A stretch of 64,000 nucleotides of DNA from RUG369 sp050949645 (GTDB lineage Bacteria > Planctomycetota > Planctomycetia > Pirellulales > Thermoguttaceae), in the NCBI GenBank assembly GCA_050949645.1, contig JBMNGC010000001.1, positions 2,728,001-2,792,000 of the forward strand. The letters are read 5' to 3'. The translations under genes were made by a program, and so were the position numbers. Below the pieces are notes generated by a model. It saw only the letters and a list, made by a program, of their open reading frames with translations. It made no database searches and was not told the DNA's origin. Of this stretch, positions 1-7,932 are shown one piece after another. The number at the start of each line of letters is the position of its first letter. Position 1 is the stretch's first letter.

Positions 1-215
1 TGTGCGTTGTCGGTCTCTCTCTTGGTTGCAAGAAGTCCACCGATACCACGACCGATACCACCCCCACGACGACGTCCACCACTGACGACGCCGCTACCGA
101 CGCTGCCGACGACGCGACGACTGACGCCGCTGACGATTCGCTTGACGTCTACGACGACGCTGTCGACACGAGCCTTGACGATTTGACTCTCGACGACGAC
201 GACAGCCTCCTATAG
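1..215 (+). CDS. Small Thr/Asp-rich lipoprotein, 5' end cut by window edge
   Basis: Reading in the frame that starts at base 3, the visible 70 codons run to a TAG at 213-215. The visible part begins with the end of a hydrophobic signal peptide and a lipobox (LSLGC), so the mature protein probably starts at that Cys and is anchored in a membrane. After Cys-Lys-Lys comes a low-complexity stretch of Thr, Asp and Ala, then an acidic tail ending DDDDSLL. There is no recognisable catalytic domain; it may be a structural or spacer lipoprotein. The start codon and the beginning of the signal peptide lie outside the window. A strong terminator follows at 289-329. Confidence 0.6.
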   Translation, partial: CVVGLSLGCKKSTDTTTDTTPTTTSTTDDAATDAADDATTDAADDSLDVYDDAVDTSLDDLTLDDDDSLL

Positions 216-288
216 TGATTTTATTCGCCGGTCTTAGACCTGCAAAAAAGCTTGCGTTTGCCTGACGGTGAATCGCAAATAACATAAG

Positions 289-329
289 TGACAGAAGACG
301 CGTTAAGCCGCGTCTTCTGTCATTTTTTT
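289..329 (+). terminator. Rho-independent terminator of the left-edge lipoprotein gene
   Basis: Perfect 14-bp stem (289-302 with 309-322), 6-nt loop, then seven T at 323-329. The opposite strand has no T-run, so it acts on plus-strand transcription. Confidence 0.9.
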
Positions 330-355
330 ATATCAATGCGCGCAACGAAACGCCG

Positions 356-1270
356 CTATTCGCCCTTTATTTGGCCTTTGATAAGACAGACCGGTCTGCT
401 TAACGCCAGCGCGGCGACGTAGAAGAGCGCCACGACAAGGATTATTGTTGGTCCCGTGGAAAAATCATAGAGATAGCTGAGCCATATCCCGAGCCAGCTT
501 CCGGCGAAACAGACGACGATCGAACCGATAATCGTCGTCCCGAGTCGTTTCGTAAAGCGACTCGCGGTCGCGGCCGGCAAGGTGAGGAGCGCGACGATTA
601 ACGCCATTCCGACGACCCGCATGAGAATCACGACCGTCGACGCCGTGAGAACGAGTAGGAGTCGATTCTGGAATTGAATATTGATTCCGCGGAGCCGCGC
701 AAACTCTTCGTCGAAGCATACCGCCTCAAGTTTTTTGAAATTGCAGAGCAGAGATGCGAGGATAATCGCTCCGAGCACGACCGAGATCCAGACGTCTTTC
801 TTTGAAACGAGCAGCACGTCGCCGAAAAGATAGGTTGTCGCCGTAACATATCCGTGGACCCTGTCGAGAAAGAGGAGTCCCACCGCCGCGCCGATCGCCC
901 AGATGGCGCCGATAATCGTTTCTTCGCGTTCCTGCGCGCGGCGTCGAACGTAGTCGACGAGCAGCGCGGCGAGGAGCGAGAAAATAAACGCGGCAGGCAC
1001 GGGCTCAATATATTCGCTCCACCGCCGACATACCTCGGCGGCGCCCTCATGGGAGCTAAAGAGCGTCGCGAGCGCAAGCGTCCCGAGCGCGCCGGCGGCG
1101 ACGCGTTGTTTGAGCCATAGCCCCAGTCCGACTCCTCCAAAGGCGCAGTGCGCGATCGCGCCTGCAAGATAGCCGATTCGCCGCGCTACGACAAACGCCC
1201 CGATCGCGCCAAAGATGACGCTCGCGATCGCGGTGAGAAGATATGCGTTACGAAGAAATTCAGGCTGCAT
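356..1270 (-). CDS. Metal ABC transporter permease (ABC-3 / ZnuB-MntB family)
   Basis: A 304-residue, very hydrophobic protein with about eight or nine membrane segments. The order of motifs matches the ABC-3 family that imports Zn2+, Mn2+ or Fe2+ with an ATPase and a solute-binding protein: an N-terminal VVARRIGYLAGAIAHCAFGG segment, and later LRGINIQFQNRLLL and VGMALIVALLTLPAATA. An upstream in-frame extension of 40 residues is Arg-rich and non-hydrophobic, so the ATG at 1268-1270 was chosen. No ATPase or binding-protein gene is adjacent, so its partners are either elsewhere or past the left edge. It lies downstream of gap on the same strand but the gap terminator (1317-1366) separates them. 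The metal cannot be told from sequence. Confidence 0.85.
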   Translation of the reverse strand: MQPEFLRNAYLLTAIASVIFGAIGAFVVARRIGYLAGAIAHCAFGGVGLGLWLKQRVAAGALGTLALATLFSSHEGAAEVCRRWSEYIEPVPAAFIFSLLAALLVDYVRRRAQEREETIIGAIWAIGAAVGLLFLDRVHGYVTATTYLFGDVLLVSKKDVWISVVLGAIILASLLCNFKKLEAVCFDEEFARLRGINIQFQNRLLLVLTASTVVILMRVVGMALIVALLTLPAATASRFTKRLGTTIIGSIVVCFAGSWLGIWLSYLYDFSTGPTIILVVALFYVAALALSRPVCLIKGQIKGE

Positions 1271-1316
1271 GGTCCTTTCGTTATATCTCCTCTCGGAATC
1301 AACGCGGCGAAGGGAT

Positions 1317-1366
1317 AAAAAAAGGGAGTCCACAGCGAAGCGAGGACGCGTTCGCGAGAGACTCCC
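1317..1366 (-). terminator. Rho-independent terminator after gap
   Basis: On the minus strand a GGGAGTC/GACTCCC stem (1360-1366 with 1324-1330) encloses a structured GC-rich loop and is followed by seven T (complement of 1317-1323). It lies between gap and the metal permease. Confidence 0.75.
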
Positions 1367-1432
1367 AAAATTCTTCGACCTAAACGGCACAAAGCGCGTT
1401 CACGCCGCTCGCGTCGAGATTCAATTCACGGA

Positions 1433-2458
1433 TCAGCAGTTGCCCATGCGATAGATGAGGTCGGCAGCGCGGCAGCTGTAGCCCATTTCGTTGTCGTACC
1501 AAGACAGGATCTTGACGAGGTTGCCGCCAATGACCATCGTCCACTCAGGAACGAAGATGGAGCTGTAGGTCTGACCGACGACGTCGGAGAGGACGATCGG
1601 GTCTTCGCAGTACTCAAGGATTCCCTTGAAGTTTTCGGTCTCGGACGCGGCCTTAACGGCGGCGTTGACTTCATCGACCGTAACGTCCTTGGAGAGGACC
1701 GCGACGAGGTCGACAATCGAACCGGTCGGGGTCGGGACGCGGAGCGAAATACCAGTGAGCTTACCCTGGACGGACGGAATGACAAGGCCGACGGCCTTGG
1801 CGGCGCCAGTCGTGGTCGGGATAATGTTCGTGGCGGCGGCGCGACCGCGGTAGATGTTCTTATAGGGCTTGTCGAGCGTGACCTGGTCGTTCGTATAAGA
1901 GTGGACCGTCGTCATGAAACCCTTCTCGATACCGAAGCTGTCGTTGAGGACCTTCGCGACCGGCGCAAGGCAGTTGGTCGTGCAGGACGCGTTCGAGACG
2001 AACTTGTCTTCAGCTTTGAGGTCTTCCGTGTTGACGCCGAGGACGACCGTCTTCGCGGGACCGCTCTTGACAGGCGCCGAGATGACGACCTTCTTCGCGC
2101 CGGCCTTAAGGTGGCTGTCATAACCTTCCTTATCGCCTTCAGCAGCGCTCGTGAAGAAGCCGGTGCTCTCGAGAACGACGTCGGCGCCGAGCTTTTCCCA
2201 CGGAATGCAGGAAGGGCATTTCTCAGCGGTGACGGGGATCTTCTTGCCATTGACGATCAGGTTGTTCTCGTCGTACTCGACCTTGCCGTCAAAACGACCC
2301 TGCGAGGAGTCGTACTTAAGCAGGATCGCGAGCGTTTTCGTGTCGGTCAGGTCATTGACGCCAACGACGTTGTACTTTTCGGGGCACTTGGCCATCTGGC
2401 GGAAGACAAGACGACCGATACGACCAAAACCATTAATACCAACATTGACAGTAGCCAC
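1433..2458 (-). CDS. gap: Type I glyceraldehyde-3-phosphate dehydrogenase
   Basis: 341 residues, the usual GAPDH length. It oxidises glyceraldehyde-3-phosphate to 1,3-bisphosphoglycerate with NAD(P)+ in glycolysis. The N-terminal Rossmann motif GINGFGRIGR is intact, and the active-site block SNASCTTNCLAP carries the catalytic Cys at about residue 159. The catalytic domain continues with the HSYTNDQ and RRGRAAATNIIPTTTGAAK-like region and ends in SWYDNEMGYS. A GTG start at 2456-2458 is chosen because a GGAGGAG Shine-Dalgarno sits 7-8 bases upstream; the longer ATG frame adds 15 residues absent from the family. It has its own promoter (2591-2618) and terminator, so it is probably monocistronic. 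Confidence 0.97.
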   Translation of the reverse strand: MATVNVGINGFGRIGRLVFRQMAKCPEKYNVVGVNDLTDTKTLAILLKYDSSQGRFDGKVEYDENNLIVNGKKIPVTAEKCPSCIPWEKLGADVVLESTGFFTSAAEGDKEGYDSHLKAGAKKVVISAPVKSGPAKTVVLGVNTEDLKAEDKFVSNASCTTNCLAPVAKVLNDSFGIEKGFMTTVHSYTNDQVTLDKPYKNIYRGRAAATNIIPTTTGAAKAVGLVIPSVQGKLTGISLRVPTPTGSIVDLVAVLSKDVTVDEVNAAVKAASETENFKGILEYCEDPIVLSDVVGQTYSSIFVPEWTMVIGGNLVKILSWYDNEMGYSCRAADLIYRMGNC

Positions 2459-2590
2459 TATTAAACTCCTCCGGTTCGTATGGAACTGTTGAGGAACGCG
2501 CAATCACGTCCCGCTTTATTAGGCGTCTCGAAGCTGCGTTCTAAAAGCATAGTCGCATCGAGACGTTTTTTGATGCAAATAGTTATCTAG

Positions 2591-2618
2591 ATTATAAAAA
2601 AGAGCGGATGTTTTTCAA
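2591..2618 (-). promoter_or_regulatory. Sigma70-type promoter of gap
   Basis: On the minus strand TTGAAA, 16-bp spacer, TATAAT. The predicted transcript starts near 2584, giving a 5' leader of about 126 nt before the GTG of gap. Confidence 0.7.
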
Positions 2619-2727
2619 CCCCCCCGCGCTGGCCTTTTGCCGAAAAGTCGGCTTATTACCTCTTTAAGGACCTTATCGGCATAGCGTGATTTGCCACTTG
2701 CTCAAAATCATAAAGTTCTATCGAATT

Positions 2728-3588
2728 TCAGATAATACGAATCGGATCGCTTTCCTGGACGCTCGCCTTGACGGTTAAGTCGGAGAATTGTCGCTCGATG
2801 CGCTCGGCAAGAATCTGCGCGGAGAAACGTTCCGTCGCGTAGTGGCCCGCGAGTACGACCGCGACGTCGCGCGCACGCGCCTCTTCGCACGCGTGGAATC
2901 GAGCCTCGCCCGTCAGAACGACGTCGGCGCCCTTTTTCGCCGCCTCGTCGATGAAATCGTCCGCCGCGCCGCAACCGATCGCGACACGGAGGATCTTTTT
3001 CGAGTCCTCCCCGACGACGAGCGCGCGCTCAATCTGGAGCATATCCTTAACCAGTGCTACAAACTCGCCGAGGGTCCGAGACTTTCGGAAACGACCGATG
3101 CGACCCGCGCCGAGCGCAGCGCTCTTCTTGCGGAGATCGCCAGAGAGGTACTTCTCGAGTTCCTTGTCGAGTCCGGCGAGCATCTCTTTATTCGGCCGAA
3201 TCTTAGGCTCGTAAAGAGATTCGATTTTCATGAGGCCAAGGCCTTCAGCGAGTTGGCGGTTGATTCCAAAAAACGCCGAATCGTGCGCCGTGTGGGGGCT
3301 GTAAACCGCGATTTGCGCGCCAAGGAGCCGGAGCGTGAGCCTTCCTGCCGTCGTGTCGGACGTCCACTTTTTGCTCGAATGGAACGGGAAGGGATGATGC
3401 GATATGATCACATTCGCGCCAAATTCGATCGCCTCGTCGACGACGGCGTCGTTGACGGTAAGACACGTCATGACCTTCTTAATCTGACTTTCTCGCGCGC
3501 CCAGGAGCAGGCCTACGTTATCCCATTCTTCGGCGAGCTCGAGCGGAAAAATCGCTTCCATAAAGTCGATTAACGCTTGAAGTTTCAT
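2728..3588 (-). CDS. Nif3-like dinuclear metal centre protein (YbgI/NIF3 family)
   Basis: 286 residues, typical for the short NIF3 form without the inserted PII-like domain. The family forms a toroidal hexamer with a two-metal site per subunit; its biochemical role is debated (called GTP cyclohydrolase 1 type 2 in some annotations). Visible family marks are EEWDNVGLLLG near the N-terminus, the metal-binding ISHHPFPFH block, YSPHTAHDSAFFGINRQLA, and the C-terminal AGHYATERFS that supplies further metal ligands. The ATG at 3586-3588 is preceded by AGGAGG at 6 nt. It stands alone on the minus strand between gap and a divergent membrane-protein gene. Confidence 0.92.
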   Translation of the reverse strand: MKLQALIDFMEAIFPLELAEEWDNVGLLLGARESQIKKVMTCLTVNDAVVDEAIEFGANVIISHHPFPFHSSKKWTSDTTAGRLTLRLLGAQIAVYSPHTAHDSAFFGINRQLAEGLGLMKIESLYEPKIRPNKEMLAGLDKELEKYLSGDLRKKSAALGAGRIGRFRKSRTLGEFVALVKDMLQIERALVVGEDSKKILRVAIGCGAADDFIDEAAKKGADVVLTGEARFHACEEARARDVAVVLAGHYATERFSAQILAERIERQFSDLTVKASVQESDPIRII

Positions 3589-3636
3589 GACGTTCCTCCT
3601 GTCGTTAAGGTTCTTAGGCGCGTTGCAGGTCTCCCC

Positions 3637-3665
3637 TTTACAACGCGATTTCCGTAAAGTATACT
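3637..3665 (+). promoter_or_regulatory. Sigma70-type promoter for the 3756 gene
   Basis: TTTACA, 17-bp spacer, TATACT; predicted transcript start near 3672, about 84 nt before the chosen ATG. Confidence 0.6.
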
Positions 3666-3755
3666 GTGCTTCGGGCGTATTTTCTAGTAGCGCGCGTCAA
3701 ATTACCCAGTCAAACCGATATGTTGTGCGGCGCGCGTTTTTCAGGGACAATCGAT

Positions 3756-4688
3756 ATGAGAAAGCGAAGTCGCAGTCGTTCGCAGACCGTTCGGCGCGTT
3801 GCGCTCCTCTGCGGCGCGCTCGCGCTGCTTTCGACGATAACGCTCGCGTGCCTTGACGCCTTTGCGCTTCGATCTCAACTCTCCGACTCCGCGCTCGCCA
3901 GAACGTCGTTACGTCTCTCCACCGCGCCCGACGCGCGCGAAAAGCTTTCTGAAGAAAGTTGCGCAATAGGAATCGCCGCTGGCGATTCAAGCGTCTTCAA
4001 AGCGCAAAGAGACGCGGCGCTGACTTCTGCGGCGACTCAATGGCTGGGGTTTCGCGCCGACGCTGAATCCGCTCGTCGTAGCGCCGCGATTCGCGGCCTA
4101 GCGCGATGGAACGTCGCGCCTGAACGCGTCGCGCCCCTCTTTCAATCCTCCGCCGACCTTGAGCTCTTTGAAAACGTGGAGCGCGTCGAGCTCCTTACCC
4201 TGCGCGCACGAACGGCTCAAGCGTCGCATGACGCCGCTATCGCGATTGACGAACTTGCGGCCGACGACCCCGATTCGAATACGGCCGACGCGCTCGCCTT
4301 TCTGGCGGAGCTCGGCGCCAACGAGTCTGAATCACCGGCCGTCGTGGGCGACACGCTGCTCTGGGTCCCCGATTCGCTCGACGGCGATCCGATCGATTCC
4401 GCCGCGTTTGTCGTCGCCGGCGACTTTACGCGCAACGCCGACGCGGTTCTCGCGATGCGACTTTGCGACGCGTCCGCGCGGTTCTTCTTTCTGATAACCC
4501 TTGGCGTGATCGTCTGCGGCGGAACGTCGACGTCTTCTCGCGCACTCGCCGCGGCGCTCGCGCGGCTTGCCGCCGGGCTAAAGCGAGAATTTCTCGGCGC
4601 GCCCCTTCGACGATTCCCACGATCGGCGCTTGCGTCAAGACGTTTCAACCCTCTAGCGACCATTGAAACCGTCCGACTCCGGAATTGA
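3756..4688 (+). CDS. Hypothetical protein with one N-terminal and one C-terminal membrane segment
   Basis: 310 residues, no family recognised. A basic N-terminus (MRKRSRSRSQ) is followed by a hydrophobic segment (VALLCGALALLSTITLACL), then about 220 mostly polar, Ala/Glu/Asp-rich residues, then a second hydrophobic segment (FFFLITLGVIVCGG) and a basic tail. The likely topology is a periplasmic or paryphoplasmic domain between two membrane anchors. The ATG at 3756 was preferred over an upstream GTG because the membrane segment follows directly and because a promoter lies at 3637-3665. It precedes the pseudopilin operon by about 140 nt on the same strand and could feed into it. Confidence 0.6.
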   Translation: MRKRSRSRSQTVRRVALLCGALALLSTITLACLDAFALRSQLSDSALARTSLRLSTAPDAREKLSEESCAIGIAAGDSSVFKAQRDAALTSAATQWLGFRADAESARRSAAIRGLARWNVAPERVAPLFQSSADLELFENVERVELLTLRARTAQASHDAAIAIDELAADDPDSNTADALAFLAELGANESESPAVVGDTLLWVPDSLDGDPIDSAAFVVAGDFTRNADAVLAMRLCDASARFFFLITLGVIVCGGTSTSSRALAAALARLAAGLKREFLGAPLRRFPRSALASRRFNPLATIETVRLRN

Positions 4689-4723
4689 TTCTCTCTTTCT
4701 CACGGTCGTCGCCTGACGCGAAA

Positions 4724-4762
4724 AACGCGCCGGGCTCTATCTGCATTTCGCCGCGGCGCGTT
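4724..4762 (+). promoter_or_regulatory. Inverted repeat between the 3756 gene and the pseudopilin operon
   Basis: AACGCGCCG (4724-4732) pairs with CGGCGCGTT (4754-4762) around a 21-nt loop. No T-run follows, so it is either a weak terminator or an mRNA processing/leader hairpin. Confidence 0.3.
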
Positions 4763-4800
4763 ATGGCGGCGTAGGCGTTCCAGGCGATTGGGTAGCCAAT

Positions 4801-4848
4801 GTAATGGAAATAAATTGGAGTAATGTAATGGAAATAAATTGGAGTAAC
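4801..4848 (+). repeat. 24-bp tandem duplication carrying a ribosome site and start codon
   Basis: Two near-perfect copies of a 24-bp unit (4801-4824 and 4825-4848, differing at the last base) sit exactly at the start of the pseudopilin gene. Each contains an in-frame ATG (4804 and 4828) and a GGAG. The GGAG of copy 1 is 7 nt before the ATG of copy 2, while copy 1's own ATG has no good Shine-Dalgarno. Confidence 0.85.
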
Positions 4849-5850
4849 GAGCGTTGTGGATTCACGCTCGTCGAACTTCTCGTTGTGATCGCGATCATCG
4901 GCGTCCTTCTCGGGCTCCTTTTACCCGCCGTGCAGGCGGCGCGAGAGTCGGCGCGGCGCATGCAGTGCCTCAACAACGTTAAACAATGGGGTCTCGCGCT
5001 CATGAACTACTCCGACGTGCAGCGAGGATTGCCGCAGTTCACGAGCTGGGGACGCAGCGCGAGTTCGTCGGCGACGTTCGATACCGGCTTTTCAGTCCAG
5101 GCGCGGATCCTGCCCTTCGTTGAACAGGGCGCCTTCATGGTGGGAATCGACTTCGGCGACTATGACCAATACCGCGTCTGGGAATTCCAAAGTTCTATTA
5201 ACCCCGCGCTCCACGAGAAATGCGAATTCCCATGCCCGATCTTGTGGTGCCCGAGCGAAGACAAGCCGAGGAGAGCGCTTCAGCCGCGCAATGAGAACCT
5301 CTACGCGAACAACGTCAATTACGTCTTCTGCACGGGGACGGGCGCGGGCGATAAGAATAGCCTGGACGGTCGCCAAAACGACGGCGCTTTCCGATACGTG
5401 CAGACGAGCTTCGCGACAATGACCGACGGGACCTCCAATACGATGGTTATTTCCGAGGCGCGAATGCAGTTTGAATTGCCGCCGTCCTCGCCGCGTGAAC
5501 GGGATATGGATCGCATGTCCGTCCTTGGCAACGGAGACGCGACGGATTATATCAATCCGGATCTCGCGAGTCTCAGCGCTCAGGCGAGTCTTTCGCACCG
5601 CGGATCGCCATGGATCGCCGGTCGCCATTATGCGACGGGATATTCCGCGTACTCGATTCCGAACGCAAAGGTTCCAGGAATTTGGCTACGAGGAACCGAG
5701 CTCCTCTTCGAAGGCGCGTCGTCGAACCATCCGGGCGTCGTCGTCGTAGGGATGGGGGACGGGTCGGCGCGAACGACCTCCGACGCCGTCGATCTTAGCG
5801 TATGGCGCGCCATGGCCACGACTTCAGGAGGCGAAACGATCGTCCAATGA
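4828..5850 (+). CDS. DUF1559 pseudopilin-like secreted protein (operon first gene)
   Basis: 340 residues from the ATG at 4828. The N-terminus has a type IV prepilin leader: cleavage is expected between Gly and Phe in RCG/FTLVELLVV, followed by the hydrophobic helix and the LLPAVQAARESARRMQC block typical of planctomycete DUF1559 proteins. The C-terminus keeps the family H-x9-DG motif (HPGVVVVGMGDG). Such proteins are expected to sit in the membrane or be assembled or exported by type II/IV machinery; their role is unknown. Start at 4828 rather than 4804 because only the second ATG has a well-spaced GGAG. The next gene starts near or within its stop codon, so it heads an operon with a toroid protein and an ABC transporter. 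Confidence 0.93.
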   Translation: MEINWSNERCGFTLVELLVVIAIIGVLLGLLLPAVQAARESARRMQCLNNVKQWGLALMNYSDVQRGLPQFTSWGRSASSSATFDTGFSVQARILPFVEQGAFMVGIDFGDYDQYRVWEFQSSINPALHEKCEFPCPILWCPSEDKPRRALQPRNENLYANNVNYVFCTGTGAGDKNSLDGRQNDGAFRYVQTSFATMTDGTSNTMVISEARMQFELPPSSPRERDMDRMSVLGNGDATDYINPDLASLSAQASLSHRGSPWIAGRHYATGYSAYSIPNAKVPGIWLRGTELLFEGASSNHPGVVVVGMGDGSARTTSDAVDLSVWRAMATTSGGETIVQ

Positions 5851-5879
5851 AATTTACTCTTCAGAATGAAAAAGGCGTT

Positions 5880-7157
5880 ATGATGAAAAAAATCTTTAGA
5901 AATATTATCCCTCTAGCGGGGTATGTTGCAGCGTTTCTTTGCGCGCCGCTCCTGACGGCGCAAGACCATGGACTTCAAAAACCCGTGACCGGGGTAGGGG
6001 GTCATGCTAATTCGGGCGGACCCCCCGCAGGGGTTTCTTCCGGCTCTGCCGCCCAGATCGTCAAGATGCGTGAAACACTCGCCGAGGAAGAACGAGCCGA
6101 TCTTGAGGCGTTGCGCGTCAAAATGATCGCCGACGGAGTTGAATATCTCCGCAAGGTTCAGCTCCCCTCGGGGTCGTTCTCCGCGTCGCCGCGCGTCGGA
6201 ATAGGTCCGACAATCATCGACGCGATAGGAATGCTGCGCGTCGGCGTGAGCCTCGACGACCCGCTCCTTGCCAAGACTCTTAAGTTCATCGAGGAGTCGA
6301 TCCGCGAGGACGGAGGAATCTACTCCGAAGGGGGGCGCCTGGCGAACTACGAATCGTGCGTTGGACTCATGTGTTTCTCGCTTGCCAATAAAGCGGCAGG
6401 CGACGGGCGTTACGACGACGTGATCGAGGCGGCGGAGAGATTCGTGCGCGCAACTCAGTACGGCGAAGCGAACGGGACAAAGATCGACGACGAGAATTTT
6501 GGCGGCGTCGGATACGATAAAGATCAATCGACGCGTCCAGACCTCTCCAACACGCAATTCTTTATCGAGGCGCTCCGAGAGACCGGCGCCGATGAGGACG
6601 ATCCGGCAATTCAGGACGCGCTCGTCTTTGTAAGTCGGTGCCAGAACCTGGAATCGGAGGACAATCCGGCCTCGCACCTCGCGAGCGGCGACGGGGGATT
6701 CATCTACACCTTTGTCTCTCCAGACGAGAATCCGGCGGGTCAGGAGGTCAGCGGAGGACTGCGAAGCTACGGAAGCATGACGTACGCGGGCCTTAAGAGT
6801 CTCATTTACGCCGGACTGACCAAGGAGGACCCTCGAGTCGAAGCGGCGACGCGCTGGATCGCTGAAAATTACACGACGACGGAGAATCCAGGGCTCGGAA
6901 AACGAGGACTCTATTACTACTACAACACCTTCTCAAAGTGCCTCGAAGCGCTGGGAGACGATATCTTTACGGACAAGGAAGGCGTCGCGCATAACTGGCG
7001 CGCCGAGCTTATCGAAACGCTCGCGCTTGCCCAGAATATCGACGGTTCATGGGTCAACGAAGACCGAATGTGGTTCGAGACGGACGCGTGCCTTGTAACC
7101 GGCTACGTCTTGATCGCGCTCTCATGCTGCGAGGCGCCCAATGACGACGAACGATAA
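5880..7157 (+). CDS. Secreted prenyltransferase/squalene-oxidase-repeat (terpenoid toroid) protein
   Basis: About 425 residues. A signal peptide (MMKKIFRN, hydrophobic core, cleavage near LLTA/QD) is followed by alpha/alpha-toroid repeats with the QW-like Gly-aromatic turns of the squalene cyclase/prenyltransferase-beta superfamily: LPSGSF, EDGGIYS, NFGGVGYD, GDGGFIYT, IDGSWVN. The catalytic DxDD of squalene-hopene cyclases is not visible, so it is probably a binding or scaffold member rather than a cyclase. An alternative ATG at 5847 overlaps the upstream stop (ATGA) but would put 11 polar residues before the signal peptide. Its end overlaps the ABC ATPase start by 17 nt. A role as extracytoplasmic partner of the ABC complex is inference. 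Confidence 0.82.
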   Translation: MMKKIFRNIIPLAGYVAAFLCAPLLTAQDHGLQKPVTGVGGHANSGGPPAGVSSGSAAQIVKMRETLAEEERADLEALRVKMIADGVEYLRKVQLPSGSFSASPRVGIGPTIIDAIGMLRVGVSLDDPLLAKTLKFIEESIREDGGIYSEGGRLANYESCVGLMCFSLANKAAGDGRYDDVIEAAERFVRATQYGEANGTKIDDENFGGVGYDKDQSTRPDLSNTQFFIEALRETGADEDDPAIQDALVFVSRCQNLESEDNPASHLASGDGGFIYTFVSPDENPAGQEVSGGLRSYGSMTYAGLKSLIYAGLTKEDPRVEAATRWIAENYTTTENPGLGKRGLYYYYNTFSKCLEALGDDIFTDKEGVAHNWRAELIETLALAQNIDGSWVNEDRMWFETDACLVTGYVLIALSCCEAPNDDER

Positions 7158-7932
7158 AAAAAACGCGACGGAATACGCCGTCGAAACGACGGAGTTGACC
7201 AAAACATATTTTCGCGGCGCGGAACGCTTTAACGCGGTCGACGCGCTCGAACTTTGCATTCCCAAGGGCGAATTCGTCGCGATGATGGGCGCGTCGGGCT
7301 CAGGAAAGAGCACGGCGCTCCATCTCATCGCAGGATTGACGCGTCCTTCGTCGGGTACAGTCGCGATCGACGGAAAGGATATCTTTTCCTGGCGCGACGC
7401 GGAACTGACAAGGTTTCGGCGCCGAAGGATAGGCGTCGTCTTCCAGAGTTACAATCTGATACCGCACCTGACCGTCGAAGAGAATATCCTCTTTCCGCTT
7501 CGCGCCGACGGCCGCAAGGTCGACGCGGCGACGATGGAAAAGCTCCGCGCGCTATGGCGCGAACTTGAACTCGTCGAGGAGCTTCGTCAATATCCCGATT
7601 CTCTCAGCGGCGGGGAGCGGCAGCGCGTCGCCCTTGCGCGCGCGATGGCGACCGACCCCGTCGTACTCCTCGCCGACGAACCGACAGGCAACCTCGATTG
7701 GACGAGCAGCCAGAAGATCTGCGCGATTTTCGACCGCGTCAACCGCGAAGAATCGCGAACGATCTTACTCGTAACGCATGAGCCCGCGGTCGCGGTCTGG
7801 GCGCGTCGCGTCGTCGTTTTACGCGACGGTCAAATTGTCGGCGACACGCCGACGAACGCGTTTAAGGACGCCGGCGAACTGGCGGCGTATTATCAGGAGA
7901 TAGCGCGGGGCAGAGGGGGAATTGAATCATGA
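7141..7932 (+). CDS. ABC transporter ATP-binding protein, LolD/MacB type
   Basis: 263 residues. Motifs in order: Walker A GASGSGKST, Q-loop FQSYNLIPHLT, signature LSGGERQRVALARA, Walker B VVLLADEPTGNLD and an H-loop in LLVTHE. The A/GxxTGNLD form of Walker B and the partner FtsX permease place it in the LolCDE/MacB/FtsE class, which does mechanotransmission (lipoprotein extraction, toxin or peptide export, signalling to periplasmic enzymes) rather than classical import. It starts inside the preceding gene and its TGA overlaps the next ATG, so translation of the three is coupled. Confidence 0.95.
   Translation: MTTNDKKNATEYAVETTELTKTYFRGAERFNAVDALELCIPKGEFVAMMGASGSGKSTALHLIAGLTRPSSGTVAIDGKDIFSWRDAELTRFRRRRIGVVFQSYNLIPHLTVEENILFPLRADGRKVDAATMEKLRALWRELELVEELRQYPDSLSGGERQRVALARAMATDPVVLLADEPTGNLDWTSSQKICAIFDRVNREESRTILLVTHEPAVAVWARRVVVLRDGQIVGDTPTNAFKDAGELAAYYQEIARGRGGIES

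Noticed and set aside
2639..2652. GCCGA/TCGGC mini-hairpin downstream of the Nif3-like gene
   Set aside because: Only five base pairs and no T-run in the gene's direction; not called as terminator.
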